Shown piece by piece: positions 15,517 through 24,787 of a DNA stretch of 64,000 nucleotides. The notes under the pieces are model-generated. The model ran no database searches. It was not told where the DNA came from and saw only the letters and a program-made list of their open reading frames with translations. Within the stretch, counting starts at the first letter, position 1; each line of letters begins with the position of its first letter. This stretch comes from Shimia sp049116215 (GTDB taxonomy: Bacteria; Pseudomonadota; Alphaproteobacteria; Rhodobacterales; Rhodobacteraceae), in assembly GCF_049116215.1 (NCBI RefSeq), contig NZ_JAGDZB010000004.1:62001-126000 (forward strand). Direction: 5' to 3'. Both the position numbers and the translations under genes were made by a program.

Positions 15517-18500
15517 TCAGGCAAAGGCGCGTCTGGGCTCAAACCGCGCCGCGGTGTCGCGGGTTAACTCTTGACGTTTGAGCACCCTTCGGGCGGTTGG
15601 GCCATAGGTGACCGTGCTTTCGGAGGTCAGCAACTCGGGGAACAAGTGCGCAATCTCACGCTGCTCTTCCGATCCGAGCGCGCGCAAGGCCATAGGACCT
15701 GGGTAGAAGCTTTCTGACGGCGCCCCGTCGGCGATGATGACTTCGTGGCGCTCAAACATCAGGTGATAGTAGGTCACCTCCTGCACCCCCTTTGCGACAC
15801 GGAAACCGGGCCCGCCATTGCGCGCCAAGTGAATGGCGCGGGCCAGTTGCGGTGCGTCGTGGCTTTGCGTTGTCACCATGCCGTGCTGTGGCGAGACCAG
15901 CATGTCCCGATCGTTGCCAAGCGCGCCAGCGCGGATGTGTACCGGGCGCAGTTTCGGGAAGGTCAGCAGATCGAATTGCGTCAGGTGTCGTTTGCCAATC
16001 CAGACGATCGGCTGTGGTCCGTGATCCAGCGTTTGCACCCTATCCCCCACGCGCAGACGCTCGATTGAGATTTCGCCGCTGGGCGTGGTGATCATTGCGC
16101 CGGTGGTGAAGCAGGGGATGCCCATCGCGTTGAGCATGGGTTTGTCGAGGATCTCGCGGTCGACCCCCATGAGTCTGACGCCTTCGCCATTGGGGAAGGT
16201 GAGAACCGCATTGCCGTAGCCGTCGTCGCTGACCACCACGTCGTTTACGGTGACCGGTTCTCCATCCGCGTTGTGCAGGTCCGAGACGTCAAATTGGTCG
16301 AACTCTTCACCGTCAATTTGGAAGTCGGCAATTTTGTCATAACCTCCGTCATCTTCGAGCACAAAGGTGTCGCTGTCGTCACCACCCGCGAGGTAGTCAT
16401 TGCCGTCGCCTCCAACGAGCGTGTCCTGGCCCGCTTTGCCGATGAGGTTGTCGGCATCAGCGCCCCCCAGCAATAGGTCATTTCCGGTTTCGCCCATAAG
16501 GTTGTCGTTGCCCGCGCCGCCGGACAGGGTGTCATCGCCTGAACCGCCTTCGAGCGTGTCGTTGCCATCGCCGCCCGTGACGCTGTCATTGCCTGCGCCT
16601 GCGGCGACGGAATCGGCGCCGTCACCCGCGTTTATGTCGTCATCGCCCTGGGTGCCCAGGACAGTGTCGTCCCCACCTCCAGTGATCCAGGTTGCACCAT
16701 CGCTGGCGGCCGAGCCGTCGATGAGATCGGCGTTTTCGGTAGTGTGGATTTCCTCGATGCTGGTGAACGTGCCAGTCACCCCGCCGGTTACAAAGCTGCC
16801 CGCCGCATCGCCGGTGTAGGTCACTGTGGCGCCAGTGTCATAGTCGCCGGCGTCGATGGAGAGGGTGTCATGCATGCCCCCCCCGTCTATGATCACCGTA
16901 TTAGTGACATCATCGTCGTCATCTTGTTCGGCGTCATCACCTGGCATGACAGGGGCTTCGACTTCGTCATCATCATCCGGGGCATCATCTTCCGGCGGTG
17001 GGTCGTAAACATCAATCTCGCCAATTTCCGCGATGGCCGGTTTGATCTCGCCAAAGCCACCAAGGTCAATAACCGCGGCCTCAAATTCATCATCATCTTC
17101 TTCGCTATCCGCGTCCGCCGTGGCTTGGATATTGAACAGATCGTTGCCATCACCGCCGTGTAATTCGTCGTTGCCGGAGCCGCCGGTGATGGTGTCATCC
17201 CCGTCTCCGCCGTCAATGATGTCGTCGCCGGAGCCTCCATCGAGCTCGTCGTTGCCCCATTCGCCATTTAGTTCGTCGTTGCCCGCGCCGCCGTCGATAC
17301 TGTCATCGCCGGTGCCCGCCCAGATTTCGTCATCTCCGCTGCCGCCGATGAAGGTGTCATTGCCCCCGACCAAGGAGGCCAACTCTCCATCGGTAGAGGC
17401 ACTGGCGTCGATATGGTCGTCGTTTGAGGTGGTGTTGAGCATCTCCACGTTGGCAAAGGTGCCGGAAGCCTCGCCCAATGTGTAGGATCCGGCGTTGTCG
17501 CCTGAGTAGGTGACGTTCACGCCAGAATTGGTGTTTTCGGCGTCAAAATAGACTTCGTCCCACCACCCTTCGCCATCGACATTTGTGACATCGTCGGACT
17601 CGTCGATATGAAAGTTGTCGTTGCCGCTGCCGCCTTTCAGTTCATCATTGCCGCTGCCGCCGTAGAGGTTGTCGCTGCCATCGCCGCCGTCGATGGTGTC
17701 GTTGCCATCGCCGCCGTAGATGTAGCTGTCGCCGCTGCCGCCAATGATGGAGTCGTCCCCGCCAAAGCCTTCCAGCGTTTGGAAGGTGGTCACGTTGGAG
17801 GCGTCGATTGTGTCGCCGTTGCTGGTGCCGGCGATGTGTTCAATGCCGTCAAAGCTGCCGGAGCCATCGGCGCCTTGGAAATCATAGGTGCCGGATGTGT
17901 CGCCGGTGAAAGTGACGTCCACGCCGTTTGACGTGTCCGAACTGGAGAAGCCAACTAAGTCCCAGCCGCTGGCGTCATCACCGCCGTCAATCACGGCATT
18001 GTCCTGATTGTCGGTCACCCAGACCTGATCGGAACCTTCGCCGCCGGCAAAGGTGTCGTCGCCGCCAGCGCCGTACATGGTGTCGTCACCGCTGCCGCCG
18101 TCGATTTGGTCGTTGCCGCCGCCGCCGATGATGACGTCATTGCCTGCGCCGCCGTCGAGTGTGTTGTCACCATTGCCGGTGGTCCAAAGGCCAATCTGGT
18201 CGTTGCCCTCGCCGCCGGAGACGGTGTCATTACCATCGCCAAAGACAATGGTGTCGTCGCCACCACCAGCTTCAATGCTGTCGTTGCCGGTGGCGTTGTA
18301 GATGTCGTTGTCGGTGTCGTGGATCACGTCAGCGTCGCCGGTGCCGGTGATGGTGTCGTTGCCGCTGCTGCCGTCGAGATCTTCGGTGAAGCTGTCAATG
18401 TAGCCGAGGGTGTCACCCGGATCGAAGTTTTCATCATCGGGCACAAAATAGGCCTGCCCACCTTGTACATAGAAACTGCCGGATGTCGCGCCCAGCTCCG

Positions 18501-18645
18501 GGAAAGCCACAGAGCCGGTGCCAATGGGCATGTCATGTTGCGTGAAGACAGCGTTGCCACCCAGGCTGCTGTCGATTTGATCACTGGTGCCCAGCCCGTC
18601 AGCGCCCACGTCGAGACTAACCAAATACCCCGTTAAAGTTGTCAT
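15517..18645 (-). CDS. RTX calcium-binding protein with C-terminal Hint domain
   Basis: About 1042 residues from ATG 18645, which has AAGGAG 8 bases upstream; a GTG nine bases earlier sits on the Shine-Dalgarno. From about residue 95 to 830 runs a long series of GGxGxDxxx-type RTX nonapeptides (for example GGAGNDVIIGGGGNDQIDGG) in several blocks separated by jelly-roll-like spacers. The last 200 residues contain CFTTGAMITTPSGEISIERL, VGDRVQTLDHGPQPIVWIG and SPQHGM, the start and body of a Hint (self-processing) domain. Such proteins are exported by type I secretion and fold on binding Ca2+. No transporter is adjacent. A strongly Asp/Glu-rich non-RTX insertion lies midway (about 16903-17110). 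Confidence 0.88.
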   Translation of the reverse strand: MTTLTGYLVSLDVGADGLGTSDQIDSSLGGNAVFTQHDMPIGTGSVAFPELGATSGSFYVQGGQAYFVPDDENFDPGDTLGYIDSFTEDLDGSSGNDTITGTGDADVIHDTDNDIYNATGNDSIEAGGGDDTIVFGDGNDTVSGGEGNDQIGLWTTGNGDNTLDGGAGNDVIIGGGGNDQIDGGSGDDTMYGAGGDDTFAGGEGSDQVWVTDNQDNAVIDGGDDASGWDLVGFSSSDTSNGVDVTFTGDTSGTYDFQGADGSGSFDGIEHIAGTSNGDTIDASNVTTFQTLEGFGGDDSIIGGSGDSYIYGGDGNDTIDGGDGSDNLYGGSGNDELKGGSGNDNFHIDESDDVTNVDGEGWWDEVYFDAENTNSGVNVTYSGDNAGSYTLGEASGTFANVEMLNTTSNDDHIDASASTDGELASLVGGNDTFIGGSGDDEIWAGTGDDSIDGGAGNDELNGEWGNDELDGGSGDDIIDGGDGDDTITGGSGNDELHGGDGNDLFNIQATADADSEEDDDEFEAAVIDLGGFGEIKPAIAEIGEIDVYDPPPEDDAPDDDDEVEAPVMPGDDAEQDDDDDVTNTVIIDGGGMHDTLSIDAGDYDTGATVTYTGDAAGSFVTGGVTGTFTSIEEIHTTENADLIDGSAASDGATWITGGGDDTVLGTQGDDDINAGDGADSVAAGAGNDSVTGGDGNDTLEGGSGDDTLSGGAGNDNLMGETGNDLLLGGADADNLIGKAGQDTLVGGDGNDYLAGGDDSDTFVLEDDGGYDKIADFQIDGEEFDQFDVSDLHNADGEPVTVNDVVVSDDGYGNAVLTFPNGEGVRLMGVDREILDKPMLNAMGIPCFTTGAMITTPSGEISIERLRVGDRVQTLDHGPQPIVWIGKRHLTQFDLLTFPKLRPVHIRAGALGNDRDMLVSPQHGMVTTQSHDAPQLARAIHLARNGGPGFRVAKGVQEVTYYHLMFERHEVIIADGAPSESFYPGPMALRALGSEEQREIAHLFPELLTSESTVTYGPTARRVLKRQELTRDTAARFEPRRAFA

Positions 18646-18654
18646 TCCACTCAC

Positions 18655-18938
18655 TCCTTAGTGGCTTTGGTGGTAGGAGCCGGGTCTTAATGAGATACTA
18701 AAACTCGCGTTATGCGGGAAATTCATGAATGTGAAATTTGTGCCGGATTTGTTGGGAATTTTGTTTGAGTTCTGAGGGTTAGAGTTAAGTTTTGGTAAGT
18801 GTCGGCGGGCGGGCCTGCTAAGTGTTTCCGTCGGAGTGCGTTTTTATCGGAAATGAAACGCGCGACTTGATAAGGGTCAAGTTGCAAGTCGGCTAAGCAG
18901 ACTACCAAGGCGCAAGAAATAGTTCTTGAGAGCGCCAA
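18655..18938. promoter_or_regulatory. Divergent promoter region between RTX gene and nos operon
   Basis: 284-bp divergent spacer. The part near the RTX gene is A/T-rich; the nos side holds the FNR-type box listed separately. No gene is visible. Confidence 0.55.
18867..18880 (+). promoter_or_regulatory. FNR/NnrR-type box upstream of the nos operon
   Basis: TTGAT-AAGG-GTCAA matches the TTGAT-N4-ATCAA consensus of FNR/CRP-family activators at all but one base. It lies about 59 bp upstream of the nosC ATG, a position suited to class II activation. FnrL or NnrR/DNR-like proteins commonly induce nos genes under low oxygen or NO; which one acts here cannot be told from the site. Confidence 0.75.
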
Positions 18939-19424
18939 ATGTTTTCCGATTCGCCCATCTGCGCATGCCTGATCCGGTCTTTGACCGGGCTGTTGGCTGT
19001 TGTCGCGTTGGTGGCGCAAATGATGACACCTGCGATGGCCCATGCCGCTGCTGGCGGCGATCTAGGTGGAGATTGGATCGAGATTTGTGCGGACGCTGGC
19101 CCGGTGATGGTGCGGTTGCGCGAAGATGGCACCGTTGAAAAACGCGCGCCGCAGTCTCCCGCACATGGTGCTTGCCCAAAATGTCTGACCTGCGTGACTT
19201 GTGCTGGTGTCTCCGGAATTGAGTCCGGCGTTGTTGCCCTAGATGCGGCGGATGGCTTTGCCATGCCCGTGGCGGTGTGCGAGGCGGATTCTGTTGTGTT
19301 TGTCAGCAAGGCGTGGGAGCGCCCGATGACCCGCGGGCCGCCGTGTGGACCCCAGTATAAAAATGAAATGGCCCGCGCGGGCCATGTGAAAACAGCAAAC
19401 CCGACAGAAGGAGGTGCGCTGTGA
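18939..19424 (+). CDS. nosC: NosC-like cysteine-rich protein preceding nosR
   Basis: 161 residues. An N-terminal hydrophobic helix (about 12-33, RSLTGLLAVVALVAQMMTPAMA) is a signal peptide or anchor. The mature part has a CPKCLTCVTC cluster (CxxCxxCxxC), which could bind metal or take part in redox chemistry. A gene called nosC with a similar Cys motif precedes nosR in Paracoccus-type nos clusters, and its function is unsettled. Here the stop overlaps the nosR start, so it is the first gene of the operon and lies directly behind the FNR-type box. The name rests on position and Cys pattern. Confidence 0.65.
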   Translation: MFSDSPICACLIRSLTGLLAVVALVAQMMTPAMAHAAAGGDLGGDWIEICADAGPVMVRLREDGTVEKRAPQSPAHGACPKCLTCVTCAGVSGIESGVVALDAADGFAMPVAVCEADSVVFVSKAWERPMTRGPPCGPQYKNEMARAGHVKTANPTEGGAL

Positions 19425-21595
19425 TCATGAAGCGCGCATTTTTGACCTGGGTGTCTGCAGTGATCTGTGCCTTTGGGCTCATGATGGCAGATGGAGCCAA
19501 AGCCGACAGCCTGGCGTCTTTCCTAACAGAACTTGACCCTGCCGAATTGGCAGACGGGGCTGACGCGTTTGGCCCGGTGCGCGAGGACGTGAAAGTCGCG
19601 CCTGTGCTCAAGGGCGGCGAGACCGTGGCTTGGGCATTTTTGACCTCTGATTTTGTGGGCACCACCGGGTATTCGGGCAAGCCGATCCATGTGGTTGCGG
19701 CGATTGACGATGATGCGGTGCTGACTGGCGTCAAGCTGGTGGCGCACAGCGAACCGATTGTTTTGATTGGCATCCCCAACAGCAAAATGGTGGCCTTGAC
19801 CGAAGGCTACGCTGGGCTGGACCTCAAGGTGGAGGCCGAGACCGGTGGCGAAGGGCATGATCTGGACATCATCTCCGGCGCAACCGTGACAATTATGGTG
19901 ATCGACGACAGCCTTGTGCGCGGCGGTATCAAAGTGGCGCGGGCCCTGGGGCTGGGTGGTTTATCGGTTCTGGAAACCGGACCAAAGCGTGAGCTCGATA
20001 TGGCCAACGAGGCTGTTCAGGACTGGACCACTTTGGCGGGGGACGGCTCGGTGCGGCGCATGACGCTGGACGTTGGGCAGGTGAACCAAGCCTTTGCCGA
20101 AATGGATGACGAACGCGCGGCCAAACGTCCGGAAAAAGGTGAAACCGGTGACACCTTTATCGACATGCATATGGCGCTGGTGTCGGTGCCGTCGATTGGC
20201 CGTACGCTGCTTGGCGACAATGAGTATGAGAACCTTGTCGAGTGGCTTGATGAAGGTGAGCACGCCATTCTCGTGCTGGGGCGCGGCAAGTACAGCTTCA
20301 AAGGCTCCGGCTATGTGCGCGGTGGTATCTTTGACCGTATCCAGCTGATTCAAGGCGACAATTCGGTCCGCTTCTTTGACAAACAGCACCGCCGCCTGCG
20401 GGCGCTGGAGACCACCGACAGCCCAAGCTTTGTTGAGCTGGAGCTGTTCAAAATTCCGGCGGAAGCGGAGTTTGATCCGGCACAGCCGTTCCGTCTGCAG
20501 CTTCTGGTGCAGCGTTCGGTTGGGGCCCTGGACCGCGTGTTCCTGACCTGGGACCTTGGCTATCGTTTGCCAGACCAATACCTGTTGCCGCTGCCTGTGG
20601 CATCTGTGGTGGACAGCGCGGCGGATGAAGCGGCCGCAAAGGCGGCGCTGTGGCAGCGTATCTGGAAAGACAAAACCACCGAGATAGCCATCCTTGGCGT
20701 GATGCTTCTGGTGCTGACCGCTGTGTTCTTCTTCCAGTTCCAGGCGACATGGAAAGCCCGCCGGTTCTACTGGTTCCGCATCGGATATCTGACCTTCACC
20801 CTGTTCTTTGTGGGCTGGTACGCCAATGCGCAGCTGTCGGTGGTGAATATCATGGCGCTGGTGAACTCGATGCGCTCCGGTTTCACCTGGGATGCCTTCC
20901 TAATGGATCCGCTGGTGTTCATCCAATGGTTTGCCATTGCTGCGGCGCTGCTGTTCTGGGGGCGTGGGGCTTACTGTGGCTGGCTGTGCCCGTTTGGTGC
21001 GCTGCAAGAACTGACCAACCAGATTGCGCGTTATTTCAAGGTGCCGCAATGGACCCTGCCGTGGGGGCTGCATGAGCGCCTGTGGCCGATCAAATACATG
21101 ATCTTCCTTGGACTGTTTGGCGTGTCGCTGGCGTCTTTGGAAACTGCGGAGCAACTGGCCGAAGTCGAGCCGTTCAAAACCGCGATCATTCTGAAATTTG
21201 TACGTGACTGGCCGTTTGTTGTGTTTGCCGGATCGCTGCTGGTAGCGGGGCTGTTCATTGAACGCTTTTACTGCCGCTACCTGTGCCCACTGGGTGGGGC
21301 GCTCGCGATCCCCGCGCGCATGCGCATGTTTGATTGGCTGCGTCGCTACAAAGAGTGCGGTAGCCCGTGCCAAACCTGTTCCAACGAATGTCCGGTGCAG
21401 GCCATCCACCCAACTGGGGAAATCAACCCCAACGAATGCGTGAACTGCCTGCATTGTCAGGTGCTCTATCAGAGCGAAACCAAATGCCCTGTCGTTATTC
21501 GCCAGCTCAAAAGGCGCGCCAAGACAGGCAAGGCTGATGTCCAGATTCCGAAGAAATCGGCGCCAGCCAATCATCCAAATGCAAAGACTGCATAG
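19421..21595 (+). CDS. nosR: NosR, electron donor/regulatory flavoprotein for N2O reductase
   Basis: 724-residue polytopic membrane protein needed for NosZ activity and for nos expression in known denitrifiers. After a signal/anchor (residues 5-28) comes a periplasmic FMN-binding domain with SGATVT (152-157), the covalent flavinylation motif. Then come membrane helices in the central part, two CxxxCP motifs (CGWLCPFG and CRYLCPLG), and a ferredoxin-like C-terminus with CGSPCQTCSNECP and CVNCLHC for two 4Fe-4S clusters. The start is GTG 19421 (GGAGG six bases upstream), overlapping the nosC stop; ATG 19427 is an alternative. Full length for the family. Confidence 0.96.
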   Translation: MIMKRAFLTWVSAVICAFGLMMADGAKADSLASFLTELDPAELADGADAFGPVREDVKVAPVLKGGETVAWAFLTSDFVGTTGYSGKPIHVVAAIDDDAVLTGVKLVAHSEPIVLIGIPNSKMVALTEGYAGLDLKVEAETGGEGHDLDIISGATVTIMVIDDSLVRGGIKVARALGLGGLSVLETGPKRELDMANEAVQDWTTLAGDGSVRRMTLDVGQVNQAFAEMDDERAAKRPEKGETGDTFIDMHMALVSVPSIGRTLLGDNEYENLVEWLDEGEHAILVLGRGKYSFKGSGYVRGGIFDRIQLIQGDNSVRFFDKQHRRLRALETTDSPSFVELELFKIPAEAEFDPAQPFRLQLLVQRSVGALDRVFLTWDLGYRLPDQYLLPLPVASVVDSAADEAAAKAALWQRIWKDKTTEIAILGVMLLVLTAVFFFQFQATWKARRFYWFRIGYLTFTLFFVGWYANAQLSVVNIMALVNSMRSGFTWDAFLMDPLVFIQWFAIAAALLFWGRGAYCGWLCPFGALQELTNQIARYFKVPQWTLPWGLHERLWPIKYMIFLGLFGVSLASLETAEQLAEVEPFKTAIILKFVRDWPFVVFAGSLLVAGLFIERFYCRYLCPLGGALAIPARMRMFDWLRRYKECGSPCQTCSNECPVQAIHPTGEINPNECVNCLHCQVLYQSETKCPVVIRQLKRRAKTGKADVQIPKKSAPANHPNAKTA

Positions 21596-21613
21596 ACCTT
21601 TAAGGAGGGAACA

Positions 21614-23521
21614 ATGTCTGAAGACCTGAAAAATATGAAAGTCAGCCGTCGCGGTGTCATGGGGGCAGCAGCCACCGGTGCCGTACTCGCTGGTACTGGC
21701 GTTGGTTCACTTGTGGGTGGCGCAAGCCCTGCCGCTGCTGCCGGCAAAGCCTCCATGGCGCCAGGTGAGTTGGACGAATACTACGGCTTCTGGTCCTCCG
21801 GCCAAAGTGGTGAGCTGCGCGTTCTTGGCGTGCCATCCATGCGCGAGCTGATGCGTGTGCCAGTGTTCAACCGCTGCTCTGCAACCGGCTGGGGCCAGAC
21901 CAATGAATCGCTGAAGGTTCTGACCGAAGGCCTGACCGACAAAACCAAAGAGTTCCTCGCCGCCAACGGCAAGGTGACTTACGACAACGGTGACCTTCAC
22001 CACCCACACATGTCCTTCACCGACGGCACCTATGACGGTCGCTATCTGTTCATGAATGACAAAGCCAACACCCGTGTGGCGCGTGTGCGTTGTGACGTGA
22101 TGAAGTGCGACAAGATCATTGAGATCCCGAACGCGCACGACATCCACGGCCTGCGTCCACAGAAATACCCGCGCACTGGCTACGTGTTTGCAAACGGTGA
22201 GCACGAAGCGCCGCTGGTGAACGACGGTAAAATCCTGAACGAGCCTGAGAAGTACGTAAACATCTTCTCCGCGATTGACGGCGACACCATGGAAGTGGCG
22301 TGGCAGGTGATTGTGTCCGGTAACCTCGACAACACCGACTGTGACTACCAAGGTAAGTACGCCTACTCGACCTCTTATAACTCCGAAATGGGCATGACCC
22401 TGGCGGAGATGACCGAGAGCGAACTGGACCACGTTGTTGTCTTCAACATCGCGGAAATTGAGAAAGCGATCGAGACCGGTGACTATCAGGAATTAAACGG
22501 TGTAAAAGTTGTGGATGGCCGTAAGGGCTCCAACAAGAACTACACCCGTTACGTGCCAATTCCAAACTCGCCACACGGCATCAACACCGCACCAGACGGC
22601 AAGCACGTCTGTATCGCTGGTAAATTGTCCCCAACCGTGTCCGTGATGGATGTGACTAAGCTGGACGACGTGTTCTACAAAGACGCCGATCCACGTTCCG
22701 CAATTGTGGCAGAACCACAGTTGGGTCTTGGCCCGCTTCACACTGCCTATGACGGTCAGGGCAACTGCTTCACCACTCTGTTCCTCGACTCCCAAGTGGT
22801 GAAATGGAACCTCGAAGCGGCTGTGAAACAGTACGCCGGTGAAGATGTGGATCCGATCCTTGAGAAAGTGGACGTGCACTATCAGCCGGGCCACAACTCG
22901 ACCTCCATGGGTGAAACCAAAGAGGCCGATGGCAAATGGCTGATCTCGATGAACAAGTTCTCCAAAGACCGTTTCCTGAACACCGGTCCTTTGAAACCTG
23001 AGAACGAGCAATTGATCGACATCACAGGCAGCGAGATGAAAGTGGTGCATGATGGGCCAACTTTTGCCGAACCGCATGACAGCATCATCGTACGCCGTGA
23101 CATCGTGAACCCGAAAAACGCCTATGACCGTAACGACCCGATTTGGGAAGATACCCGCAAGCAAGCGGAAGCGGATGGCGTGGACCTGGACGACTGGCAG
23201 GACCAGATCATCCGCGACGGCAACAAGGTTCGCGTTTATATGTCAAGCCAGGCGCCAAACTTTGCCATCGAGGACTTCACCGTCACCGAAGGCGATGAGG
23301 TCACTGTGATTGTCACCAACCTGGATGACATTGACGATCTGACCCACGGCTTCTGCATGGCGAACTTCGGTGTGGCGATGGAAGTTGGTCCTCAGGCGAC
23401 CGCTTCTGTGACCTTCACCGCCGCCCGTGCCGGTGTACACTGGTTCTACTGCCAGTGGTTCTGCCACGCGCTGCACATGGAGATGCGCGGCCGGATGTTT
23501 GTTGAACCAAAAGGTGCGTAA
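21614..23521 (+). CDS. nosZ: Nitrous oxide reductase (Tat-exported, clade I type)
   Basis: Reduces N2O to N2 in the periplasm, the last step of denitrification. 635 residues with AAGGAGGG before the ATG. The N-terminus has the Tat motif SRRGVMG followed by a hydrophobic stretch, which marks the clade I (typical) enzyme. The beta-propeller supplies CuZ histidines (DLHHPHM, NAHDIHG, NSPHG, GPLHTAYDG, EPHDS). The C-terminal cupredoxin has the CuA ligands in HWFYCQWFCHALHMEM. All key residues appear present, so the enzyme should be functional. Codon choice is strongly biased toward C-ending codons, consistent with high expression. Confidence 0.98.
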   Translation: MSEDLKNMKVSRRGVMGAAATGAVLAGTGVGSLVGGASPAAAAGKASMAPGELDEYYGFWSSGQSGELRVLGVPSMRELMRVPVFNRCSATGWGQTNESLKVLTEGLTDKTKEFLAANGKVTYDNGDLHHPHMSFTDGTYDGRYLFMNDKANTRVARVRCDVMKCDKIIEIPNAHDIHGLRPQKYPRTGYVFANGEHEAPLVNDGKILNEPEKYVNIFSAIDGDTMEVAWQVIVSGNLDNTDCDYQGKYAYSTSYNSEMGMTLAEMTESELDHVVVFNIAEIEKAIETGDYQELNGVKVVDGRKGSNKNYTRYVPIPNSPHGINTAPDGKHVCIAGKLSPTVSVMDVTKLDDVFYKDADPRSAIVAEPQLGLGPLHTAYDGQGNCFTTLFLDSQVVKWNLEAAVKQYAGEDVDPILEKVDVHYQPGHNSTSMGETKEADGKWLISMNKFSKDRFLNTGPLKPENEQLIDITGSEMKVVHDGPTFAEPHDSIIVRRDIVNPKNAYDRNDPIWEDTRKQAEADGVDLDDWQDQIIRDGNKVRVYMSSQAPNFAIEDFTVTEGDEVTVIVTNLDDIDDLTHGFCMANFGVAMEVGPQATASVTFTAARAGVHWFYCQWFCHALHMEMRGRMFVEPKGA

Positions 23522-23524
23522 GTC

Positions 23525-24787
23525 ATGATGAAATGGTCCCTTTCTGCTGTGTTTGCTCTGTTGGCCTCCGCGTCTTTGGCGGCTGACTGGGACGTGCCGC
23601 TGCGGGATGGGGCCATTTCCGAGACACTGGCGCAGGCGGAGGACGGTGACGTGCTTCGCCTCGCTGCTGGCACCTACAATGAGACGGTGGTGCTGGAGAA
23701 ATCCGTGACGCTGGACGGGCAGGGCCATGCCACAATTGATGGGCAGGGCAACGGGTCTGTGATCACGGTGACTGGCGACGATGTGGTGGTGCGCGGGCTG
23801 ACAGTGGTTGGCTCCGGGGACCGGCATGAAGAAATCGACAGCGGGATACAGCTGAAGAAGACTGCTTATGCACCGCAAATTTTGGACAATGTGCTGCTGG
23901 GCAACCTCTACGGGATCGACATTCATGGCGCCAAAGACGCGCTGGTGGCGGGCAACCGTATCGAGGGACGGCAAGACCGGTTGATGAACCGGCGCGGCAA
24001 CGGGATTTATGTGTGGAACGCGCCCGGGGCGGTGGTTGAGAAAAACGACGTGAAATGGGGGCGCGACGGGATTTTTGTGAACTCCTCCAAGCGCAACATT
24101 TTCCGGGACAACCTGTTCCGCGAGCTTCGTTTTGCGGTGCACTACATGTACGCCGACCGCTCTGAAGTGACCGGCAATGTCAGCATTGGCAATGATCTGG
24201 GCTATGCGGTGATGTTCACCACACATGTGAAGGTCAAAGACAATGTGTCGATCAATGACCGTGAGCATGGCGTGATGTTGAACTACGCCAACCGCAGCGA
24301 GATCACCGGGAATTATGTGAAGGGCGCGAAGGAGAAATGCACCTTCCTGTATAACTCCAACAAGAACGACTTCTCCGACAACTGGTTTGAGGGCTGTGGC
24401 ATTGGCATCCACTTTACCGCGGGCTCACAGGACAACCGGATTGTAGGAAATGCCTTTGTGGGCAATCGCACGCAGGTGAAATTTGTCTCTACCAAGTGGC
24501 ACGAATGGTCCGAGGAGGGCCGTGGCAACTACTGGAGCGACAATGCGGCCTTTGACGTAAACGGCGATGGATTTGCGGACAGCCCCTATCGACCAAACGA
24601 CTCGATGGACCATGTGCTCTGGAGCCAGCCGGCGGCAAAAATGCTGCTCGGATCGCCAGCGGTGCAGATGGTGCGGTGGTCGCAATCGGCCTTTCCGGCA
24701 TTGTTACCGGGGGGCGTGATTGACAGCCACCCTTTGATGAAACCCATTCGGCCAGCGGCGGCCGAGAAGGTGGACCAAGATGGATAA
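23525..24787 (+). CDS. nosD: NosD, periplasmic copper-site maturation protein
   Basis: 420 residues with a Sec signal (MMKWSLSAVFALLASASLAA). The mature protein is a right-handed beta-helix of carbohydrate-binding/pectate-lyase-like repeats (CASH type), visible as recurrent GNxxxGN and RDN segments such as SEVTGNVSIGNDLGYAV. It works with the NosF-NosY ABC complex to assemble the CuZ copper-sulfur cluster of NosZ. The gene follows nosZ by 3 bp and overlaps nosF by 8 bp. Length is normal for the family. Confidence 0.95.
   Translation: MMKWSLSAVFALLASASLAADWDVPLRDGAISETLAQAEDGDVLRLAAGTYNETVVLEKSVTLDGQGHATIDGQGNGSVITVTGDDVVVRGLTVVGSGDRHEEIDSGIQLKKTAYAPQILDNVLLGNLYGIDIHGAKDALVAGNRIEGRQDRLMNRRGNGIYVWNAPGAVVEKNDVKWGRDGIFVNSSKRNIFRDNLFRELRFAVHYMYADRSEVTGNVSIGNDLGYAVMFTTHVKVKDNVSINDREHGVMLNYANRSEITGNYVKGAKEKCTFLYNSNKNDFSDNWFEGCGIGIHFTAGSQDNRIVGNAFVGNRTQVKFVSTKWHEWSEEGRGNYWSDNAAFDVNGDGFADSPYRPNDSMDHVLWSQPAAKMLLGSPAVQMVRWSQSAFPALLPGGVIDSHPLMKPIRPAAAEKVDQDG

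Noticed and set aside
16744..18636. Plus-strand frames opposite the RTX gene with Val/Ala or Arg repeats
   Set aside because: They mirror the RTX nonapeptide DNA repeats; not independent genes.
15517..18645. The RTX repeat region as a CRISPR array or minisatellite
   Set aside because: Repeats vary at third positions and keep the protein frame; there are no identical direct repeats with unique spacers.
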